Assembly: GCA_903837785.1 (NCBI GenBank)
Contig: CAILVY010000016.1
Location: 1 to 61,211 of the forward strand
Direction of reading: 5' to 3'
Origin: Candidatus Hydrogenedentota bacterium
Lineage (GTDB): Bacteria; Hydrogenedentota; Hydrogenedentia; Hydrogenedentales; CAILVY01
DNA: 61,211 nt
Of the stretch, positions 55,935 through 61,211 are shown piece after piece (position 1 is the first letter of the stretch; each line of letters opens with the position of its first letter). The position numbers were made by a program, and so were the translations under genes. The notes under the pieces were generated by a model. The model saw only the letters and a program-made list of their open reading frames with translations, was not told the DNA's origin and made no database searches.

Positions 55935-57086
55935 TTAGCGCACCGATACGCTGGGTGGCGCGAAGTAGTCCAGGAACCGATTGGAAACCCTTCCCTGCCG
56001 CGCATCTCCCTTGTGAATATACAAACGATAGCGCCAGGCAGGCCGTTGGCCCTTCTTGAACGCCATATCGCCCCGCAGCTTCGCCTCCGGATGGTAATAA
56101 CTCGAGGCAAAGCAATTCGCCGTCATCAACCCATAATCCCGAACATGCCACCCCGTCGGAAACCGCGGGTTGGACTTGTGTTCCAGAATGGCGATCCCAA
56201 CGCGCCGCCCGCCGGCCATGCCGCTGTAGTCACACCACGCCGCCGCCTGGCCCCAGGTTTCGCGCTCCTGAACGCCGCCAAAGGCATTCTCGATGCGGCC
56301 ACCGTTTCGCACGTCCATCGAACTGGCCACCCGGACAGAGACGAGGCCGCCTTCCTTCGTGTCGCCGAACGTCACCGGACCTTGCGACATGTGAAAAACA
56401 AGGTCCAGGTCGAAAAGGCGCACCCCTCCCGGCAGGGCGTAGAATCGGATTTCCCGGGTTTCCTCGAATTGCTTGCGGCCATCGGAATGACACCAGAAAT
56501 TCACCGCGCGGATTCGCCCGAAGACCGGACCGGAATCCAGGCGCTCGAAACGCTGGTGTCTCTGCCAGCCGTGCTTCGGCTCCTCGCTCCAGTTGTCCAC
56601 GCCGTTGCAGTCCCCGTGGGCCACCCAAATGGATTTATGATGGGGATGGTCCTGATGCTCTCCCCGGACGTGCTTCAGGGGATACTGCCGGGTGACCTGG
56701 ACGCCGCCCGGCCCGATCACCGGGAAGAGATAGGGTCTAACCCATTCTTTGCCATAGACATAGGAGGTAAAATGCTTCCCCAGGATATGGACATCTGCCC
56801 GCCCGCGGACGGGCTGATCTTCGATTCGCACCCGGGGGGGCTGCGGTCGGCCGCTCTCAAGGACCAATCGCTGGGTCTGGCCCGCCTTGAGGCCGGCAGA
56901 CAGCCACGTCAGCGAGAAGCCCTCTTGGGCCGCTTCTACTTGGCAAGCACAGCAGCGGTGCGTCTTTTCGTCGCGGAGTTGAAACGCGGGGACAGCAGGC
57001 ACGGGTCCGGGCACTAAGGCGGTTACCGGAGTCAATGCACGATCATGCTCCCCGGCACTCAGCACCAACTTCACGAACCGGGCCAC
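55935..57086 (-). CDS. PmoA-family (DUF6807) protein
   Basis: 383 residues. Family motifs are clear: EHQDHPHHKSIWVAHGDCNG at ~140-160, and DYGLMTANCFASSYYHPEAK followed by GDMAFKKGQRPAWRYRLYIH near the C-terminus. No signal peptide is visible. Proteins of this family are common in Planctomycetes and relatives, often next to oxidoreductases for sugar use; despite the name they are unrelated to methane monooxygenase subunits. It lies 28 bases upstream of the phosphatase-family gene on the same strand and could be transcribed with it. The promoter is at 57135. Confidence 0.9.
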   Translation of the reverse strand: MARFVKLVLSAGEHDRALTPVTALVPGPVPAVPAFQLRDEKTHRCCACQVEAAQEGFSLTWLSAGLKAGQTQRLVLESGRPQPPRVRIEDQPVRGRADVHILGKHFTSYVYGKEWVRPYLFPVIGPGGVQVTRQYPLKHVRGEHQDHPHHKSIWVAHGDCNGVDNWSEEPKHGWQRHQRFERLDSGPVFGRIRAVNFWCHSDGRKQFEETREIRFYALPGGVRLFDLDLVFHMSQGPVTFGDTKEGGLVSVRVASSMDVRNGGRIENAFGGVQERETWGQAAAWCDYSGMAGGRRVGIAILEHKSNPRFPTGWHVRDYGLMTANCFASSYYHPEAKLRGDMAFKKGQRPAWRYRLYIHKGDARQGRVSNRFLDYFAPPSVSVR

Positions 57087-57134
57087 GTATGTCCTCCTCA
57101 GGTTCGATCCTGCTCCCTTTTCATGGCAGGGCCA

Positions 57135-57163
57135 ATTTTAGCACTTCTTACCCAATTTGTCCA
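57135..57163 (-). promoter_or_regulatory. Sigma-70-type promoter for the PmoA-family gene
   Basis: Read on the minus strand: TGGACA, a 17-base spacer and TAAAAT, 48 bases before the ATG at 57086. Confidence 0.65.
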
Positions 57164-57234
57164 GAGGTTTCTTTTGGGACAGGCCAAGCCAAATTCGGGA
57201 AACGAGGGGGGGAAAAAACCGGGGCGAAGGAAGC

Positions 57235-57615
57235 TCAAACCGATTGGAGCACGCGGCGGATGTGCAGTTCCAACTCGCTGGGCCGCATAGGCTTAGTCAG
57301 AACGGCGGACACGGCGTTCGAGGGGACGGGAGCCGAATCCTGCTGGTAGCCGGTAAAAACGATGATGGGGGTCACGGGTTGAAACGCGCGGATGGCGCGT
57401 ATCGCGTCAACGCCGTTCATCCGCGGCATTTCAAGGTCCATGGTGATCACGTCATAGTGCTTGGCGTGGCACTTCTCCACGGCATCTTCGCCGTCCACGG
57501 CGGCATCCACCTCAAAGCCGCGCAAGATGAACCAGTGGCACAGGGCTTGCCGCACACTGGGCTCATCGTCGACCACCAACAAGAGCGGTCTATATTCAGC
57601 GCCACTTCTATCCAC
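57235..57615 (-). CDS. Single-domain response regulator (CheY/Spo0F type)
   Basis: 126 residues, GTG start at 57615. Receiver features: VVDDEPS, phospho-acceptor Asp at ~60 in ITMDLEMPRMNG, the Thr in IIVFTGY and KPM. There is no output domain and no partner kinase next to it. It could serve a distant kinase or a phosphorelay. The gap to the PmoA gene is 148 bases. A promoter candidate is at 57827. Confidence 0.9.
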   Translation of the reverse strand: MDRSGAEYRPLLLVVDDEPSVRQALCHWFILRGFEVDAAVDGEDAVEKCHAKHYDVITMDLEMPRMNGVDAIRAIRAFQPVTPIIVFTGYQQDSAPVPSNAVSAVLTKPMRPSELELHIRRVLQSV

Positions 57616-57826
57616 TTTTACGGACCCCGCACTCTCCCATTCGTTCGGTTAACACGCCGGGACGCCCCAGTATTTCTACTCGTTCGCCACTTCTGCACTT
57701 GGCATGGTATCCGCAATTTCCGGAGGACAACAGAGCCTCGGAAGGATTCTCTCCGTGTCCATCCCGGCCCAGTGATTTCGTGAATTTATGCTTTTTAAAC
57801 TCCGTAATTCTGGCTCACTCGGTGTA

Positions 57827-57855
57827 TTTATACCATAAACACCCCCAAAATACAA
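57827..57855 (-). promoter_or_regulatory. Sigma-70-type promoter candidate upstream of the response regulator
   Basis: Read on the minus strand: TTGTAT, a 17-base spacer and TATAAA, with a ~200-base leader to the GTG at 57615. It lies in the AT-richer part of the 358-base gap 57616-57973, which holds no gene I can support. Confidence 0.5.
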
Positions 57856-57912
57856 TGGTTTCTTGACAACGCACCCTCGTCCCGAAACCACCACGATCTC
57901 GTGCACAACGCC

Positions 57913-57942
57913 TTCCCGGGAAGGTGATTACCTTCCCGGGAA
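57913..57942. terminator. Twelve-base-pair hairpin between the response regulator and the propeller lipoprotein gene
   Basis: TTCCCGGGAAGG, a 6-base loop and CCTTCCCGGGAA pair perfectly. Each arm also contains its own palindrome (TTCCCGGGAA), so it is at once a stem-loop and a direct repeat. It lies 32 bases past the stop of the lipoprotein gene (minus strand). No T-run follows on either strand, so an operator for a dimeric protein is the other option. Confidence 0.5.
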
Positions 57943-57973
57943 CAAGGCATCCTCTAAAGCAAGCGGGGCCGTA

Positions 57974-60808
57974 TCAAAGGGACAGGCGCAGGAGTCCGGC
58001 GTAGCCGAGGGGCGCATAGGCGGTGGCCGCGCCGAAACGGATTCGCTGCGGCGTGTTCATCACGGGTTCCAGCTCAACCAGGACGGGGCTCCCGGAGAAG
58101 TCGTACCGCGCGAGCGCCCCGCCCCCCACGACCACATAGGCGCTGGTGGCATCGGCGTCGATAAGGTAGGCCCAACTGTCGGTGACAGCAACCTTGTCGC
58201 CAATGGAGAGTCCGCCCGCCGCATCCACCCGCACGGTGGAGAGGAGGAAGGCCTGGTCGTAGAGGTCGTAGAAGACCAGTCCGGCGGTGCCTGCGGGGTT
58301 GCTGCGGCCTTTGAGTTGTCCGGCGGCGTCGGGGAGGGGGAAGGCGTCGATGGGGGTGGCGTCGTCGGTGCCGGTCCAGGTGACGCTGTTGAGGGTGCGG
58401 GTGACGTTCCAGAGTCCGCCGGTGTATTGGCGGTCTTCGAGGAGGAGGACGCCGGAGGCGGGGTTGTATTGGACGAAGCTGCCGGGGACGTTTGCGGCGG
58501 GGCTCATGGTGGGGCCGGCGGGGTCGAGTGCCTGGAGGTAGTAGGCGGAGAAGTGGCGGCCGAGGAGGTCAGCGCCGGCGTCGTCTTTGGTGGACAGATA
58601 GAGCTTGGGGCCGAGGGCGTGGATGGAATCGACGTAGTCGTAGCCGAGTCCGGCGGTGTGGAGGAGTTCGCCGGTGCCGAGGTCGATGAGGGCGAGGCCC
58701 TGGTTGGGGGTCTTGCTTCCGAAGGTGATGTCGTAGGCGTCGGCGGAGCAGCGCAGGGTGAGGATGTTGCCGGTGATGAAGGTGGTGTCGCCGGTGGGCC
58801 ACCAGAACCAGGGCATCCAGTAGCGGGCGGCCTGTTTGGCGGCGAGATTGGCGGCGGCGGCGGTGTCGAGGCGATCCGTGGCGGCCATGGGCAGGATGTC
58901 GTAGAACCAGTAGCCGCCCCAGTAGGGCTGGAGGTCGAAGCGGAGGTCTTTGGCGAGGACGGGGGCCGCGGGGGTGGCGCAGTCGACGACCAGGACGCGG
59001 TAGTAGGATTTGGAGCTTGCCTCGTCCCAGCCGGTGGTGATGAGGACGATGCTGGTGCCGTAGGCGTGGGCGGCGGTGAAGTTGGCGGCGTCGACTTCGA
59101 GTTCGCCGAGGGGGGCGCCGGCGAGGGTTTCGGTGCGGAGGATGGCGGTTTGGGAATCGAATTTCGTGAGGATCTCGACGCCGAGCTCGGGGGTGAGTTC
59201 GAGGTAGTCGGCGACGTATTCGGCGAGGGTGAGCCGGTTGGTCACGTGGGGCGCGGCGGGGTCGGCCGCGTCGATTTGGGCGAGCTGTTCGGTGGTGACG
59301 CAGTAGTAGGGGGCGTTGTACTGGAAGGAGCGGAGCACCTGCCCTTGGAGATCGACGTAGCCCTTCAGGTCGAGGGTGTCGTGGGTGTAAGCGACAAATT
59401 GGAGGCGTTCAAAGCCGCCGGAGGAGGTCCAGCCGCTGAAGGGGACGAGGAGCATGTCGTCCATGACGGTGAAGGCTTTGACGTCGCTGTAGGCGGAGGA
59501 CCAGCTCCAGGCGTCGCCAAAGGTTTCGCGGTCGAGGAGGGCGGGTTTGGCGGGGTCGGCCACGTCGAAGAGGCTGACGCAGACGCGGCGGCCGTCGGTG
59601 TCATCGACGCCGAGGGCGATGAGGCGGTCGCCCTGGGGTTCGATGTGGGTGGACCACCCGGGGACTTCCAGCATGCCGGATAGGGTAGGATGCGCGGGGT
59701 CGGCGAAATCAACGACGAACAGCGGGTCTTTGAGGAGATAGGAGACGATATAGGCGCGGGGCCCGTCGAAGCGGGTGGCGAAGAGGGTTTCGCCGGCGGC
59801 GCCTTCGAGGGAGGTTTCGCCGAGGGTCTTGAGGTTGTCGGGGTCGGCGAGGTCGATGGTGGAGGCGATGACCTGGCGGTTGGGCCAGTTGGTGTTCGAG
59901 ACGACGCGGAGCACGCCCTGGTAGGCGTCCATCTTGAAGCGGTCGGCGACCTGGCCCAGGACGGTGGCGGCGCCGCGGGCGTCAATGGCGCCGGCGGGGT
60001 CGGAGATGTCGACGTAGGTGATGGCCGTGCTGTCGGTGGCCCAGTCGGGCGCGGCGACGAAGAGGGCGGAGCTGGTGGCTTGGATGACGCTGCCGTAGCC
60101 GCTGAGGCTGAGGGTGTCGGCCACGGCGAGGTTGGCGGGGTCGCTGAGGTTGACGCTGGTGACCCAGGAGTCGGAACTCTGCTGCTTCTGGACGGCGGTG
60201 GTGGTGCCCACGCCGGAAACGCCGCCGGTGGCGGTGTCTTCGGTGCCGGTCACCCAGTACCACTGGTAGCGCGCGCTGACCGCGTAGAGGACGTCGCCTA
60301 CGAGGCGGCTGTCGACGAAGTCGCCCTCCAGGTCGATGCTGCCGGCGATGGCGGCGTGGGCGGGGTCGGCGATGTCGAGGGCGTAGAGTTTGGAGCCGAT
60401 GTCGAAGGAAACCTTGTTGCCTTCGGTGGTGTATTGGGTGGCATAGCCGACCAGGACGTAGGCCCGGCTGCCGACGACGTAGAGGTCGCGGGGATAGCCG
60501 TAGGTGGGGACTTGCGCGAGCAGGGTCTGCGTGTCGAGGTTGACGATGGTGAGCCCGCGGTATTGGTTGAGCACGTAGAGAAGGTTGCCGTCGCGGCGGA
60601 TGACGTCGGGTTCGACGACCTGGCGCTGATCTTCGCGGGTCGTGGTTTCGGGCGAGGTGCCGCCGGCGGCCATGTCGAGGAGTCCTTTGAACCAGCCGCC
60701 CCCGGGGTCGGCCGTGAGGAACTTGTGGGGTTCAAGGGGTTTCGGGCAGCCCGTGCAAAGCAACACCGCGGCCAGCAGCAGTAGAGAGTAACGCAGTGCG
60801 GAATTCAT
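57974..60808 (-). CDS. Large lipoprotein with several beta-propeller repeats
   Basis: 944 residues from ATG 60808 (GAGGAGA upstream). The lipobox VLLCTGC gives lipid Cys at ~21. The rest is a chain of propeller blades with the signature VDIxDPAxP or VNLSDPANL about every 45-60 residues (ALDIADPAHAAIAGSIDL, TSVNLSDPANL, VDFADPAHPTLSGML, LFDVADPAKPALLD), like LVIVP/YncE-type surface propellers and the C-terminal propeller family. The G-rich sense strand gives long but meaningless frames on the other strand. An extracellular scaffold or ligand binding is likely; the precise job is unknown. Confidence 0.85.
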   Translation of the reverse strand: MNSALRYSLLLLAAVLLCTGCPKPLEPHKFLTADPGGGWFKGLLDMAAGGTSPETTTREDQRQVVEPDVIRRDGNLLYVLNQYRGLTIVNLDTQTLLAQVPTYGYPRDLYVVGSRAYVLVGYATQYTTEGNKVSFDIGSKLYALDIADPAHAAIAGSIDLEGDFVDSRLVGDVLYAVSARYQWYWVTGTEDTATGGVSGVGTTTAVQKQQSSDSWVTSVNLSDPANLAVADTLSLSGYGSVIQATSSALFVAAPDWATDSTAITYVDISDPAGAIDARGAATVLGQVADRFKMDAYQGVLRVVSNTNWPNRQVIASTIDLADPDNLKTLGETSLEGAAGETLFATRFDGPRAYIVSYLLKDPLFVVDFADPAHPTLSGMLEVPGWSTHIEPQGDRLIALGVDDTDGRRVCVSLFDVADPAKPALLDRETFGDAWSWSSAYSDVKAFTVMDDMLLVPFSGWTSSGGFERLQFVAYTHDTLDLKGYVDLQGQVLRSFQYNAPYYCVTTEQLAQIDAADPAAPHVTNRLTLAEYVADYLELTPELGVEILTKFDSQTAILRTETLAGAPLGELEVDAANFTAAHAYGTSIVLITTGWDEASSKSYYRVLVVDCATPAAPVLAKDLRFDLQPYWGGYWFYDILPMAATDRLDTAAAANLAAKQAARYWMPWFWWPTGDTTFITGNILTLRCSADAYDITFGSKTPNQGLALIDLGTGELLHTAGLGYDYVDSIHALGPKLYLSTKDDAGADLLGRHFSAYYLQALDPAGPTMSPAANVPGSFVQYNPASGVLLLEDRQYTGGLWNVTRTLNSVTWTGTDDATPIDAFPLPDAAGQLKGRSNPAGTAGLVFYDLYDQAFLLSTVRVDAAGGLSIGDKVAVTDSWAYLIDADATSAYVVVGGGALARYDFSGSPVLVELEPVMNTPQRIRFGAATAYAPLGYAGLLRLSL

Positions 60809-61060
60809 GGCGGATCTCCTCACCTTTGGTCTCGTGCACCCAAGTTTCCCGGCCTTGCGCCATAGAACGCTCATTGGACTTTACCACCCAACCGCAGGTC
60901 CGTTTCAGGGGCTCCGGCGGGGCCGTATCCGGCGTCGCCGCGGATGCCGGGCCACCGGGCCCGGCGGCATCCGCGAACACCCTTCGACTGAGTATAACAC
61001 CGATCACGGCCGGGGGATAGGGGCAAGCGGAGAGGGAGGAAGGGGGAGGGATCTGGAAGC

Positions 61061-61091
61061 CAGGAAGTCAGGAAGTCAGGAAGTCAGGAAG
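61061..61091. repeat. 8-base tandem repeat (CAGGAAGT)n
   Basis: Three full copies of CAGGAAGT and a fourth partial one (CAGGAAG). Too few and too short for a CRISPR array. Confidence 0.8.
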
Positions 61092-61108
61092 AGGGGGATT
61101 GAGGGAAT

Positions 61109-61209
61109 CGAAGCACAGCTTCGAGCGCAAGTGCGTTCCCAAATGCAATTTGGGAACGAGAAGAAGGGGGTCAACCCCAAGGGCTTGAGTTAGGCGAAGC
61201 GCAGCTTCG
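61109..61209. repeat. Stem-loop-rich repeat element
   Basis: CGAAGCACAGCTTCG (61109-61123) recurs as CGAAGCGCAGCTTCG (61195-61209), 14 of 15 identical, each able to fold into a small hairpin. Between them is a perfect 10-base-pair hairpin: GTTCCCAAAT, loop GCA, ATTTGGGAAC (61135-61157). Such unit order suggests a dispersed intergenic repeat family that continues beyond the window. Confidence 0.6.
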
Positions 61210-61211
61210 AG

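Larger units (their letters stand above)
60809..61211. other. Non-coding end region with short repeats
   Basis: No gene is supported. The region past 61020 is made of short repeats and stem-loops listed separately, and looks like a repeat-rich intergenic element that runs past the window edge. Confidence 0.5.

Noticed and set aside
55443-57017. Plus-strand frame with Gly/Ala/Thr/Phe repeats that looks like a membrane or collagen-like protein
   Set aside because: The repeats are the reverse strand of the Lys/Ala/Pro tail of the phosphatase-like gene.
57863-60784. Two plus-strand frames (606 and 364 codons) rich in Gly, Val, Glu and Asp
   Set aside because: They are antisense to the propeller lipoprotein; the Gly-rich look comes from the codon bias of that gene.
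61061-61091. CRISPR-like repeat array
   Set aside because: 8-base units directly abutting, with no spacers and no cas genes in the window.

Overview
The window is about 61 kb of GC-rich bacterial DNA with densely packed genes on both strands. Three secreted proteins carry paired, dockerin-like calcium-loop modules (core LSELLRVIQFFN). With the DUF1080 and PmoA-type (DUF6807) proteins, several glycosidase-like beta-propellers, a pseudopilin with the H-x9-DG ending and several sodium:solute symporters, this points to Candidatus Hydrogenedentota or a near relative in the Planctomycetes/Lentisphaerae neighbourhood. That placement is inference: no rRNA gene is present, and I see no tRNA gene, CRISPR array, insertion sequence or replication origin.

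Layout. 1-6.1 kb: two secreted and one probably cytosolic propeller-like sugar-related proteins around a penicillin-acylase-type Ntn hydrolase. 6.2-11.7 kb: minus-strand genes for an MFS/spermidine-synthase-like fusion, a LOG-family nucleosidase, RlmD and an unknown protein. 11.8-23.2 kb: a chemoreceptor facing a high-affinity potassium locus. That locus has an AlgB-like sigma-54 activator, a KinB-like sensor kinase, a 27-residue membrane microprotein, kdpF-A-B-C and a KdpD-like protein with no kinase domain that ends in a PTS EIIA domain. 23.3-28.1 kb: quinone oxidoreductase, symporter, a frameshifted two-gene nucleotidyltransferase module and a dockerin-like protein. 28.4-35.6 kb: glmS, a GNAT enzyme, a Tat-exported protein, three tandem tail-collar genes and a large secreted repeat protein. 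35.6-44.7 kb: esterase-like lipoprotein, DUF1080 lipoprotein, symporter, methyltransferase-glycosyltransferase fusion, GT39-type membrane glycosyltransferase and a TIM-barrel-like protein. 45-61 kb: pseudopilin, CHAD protein, beta-helix protein, MltD-type transglycosylase, TPR protein, acyltransferase, an inositol-phosphatase-like enzyme with a histone-like lysine tail, a PmoA-family protein, an orphan response regulator and a large beta-propeller lipoprotein.

How they work together. The strongest system is the potassium locus. A consensus -24/-12 promoter lies just upstream of the sensor kinase, after the gene for its sigma-54 activator, and the genes behind it are tightly spaced or overlapping. 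I infer an autoregulated sigma-54 Kdp operon in which the canonical KdpD/KdpE pair is replaced by an AlgB/KinB-type pair, and the KdpD input module has become a kinase-less protein joined to an EIIA domain. Elsewhere the themes are export and breakdown of polysaccharide-like material (propellers, DUF1080, symporters, dockerin-like modules) and envelope work (transglycosylase, glycosyltransferases, acyltransferase).
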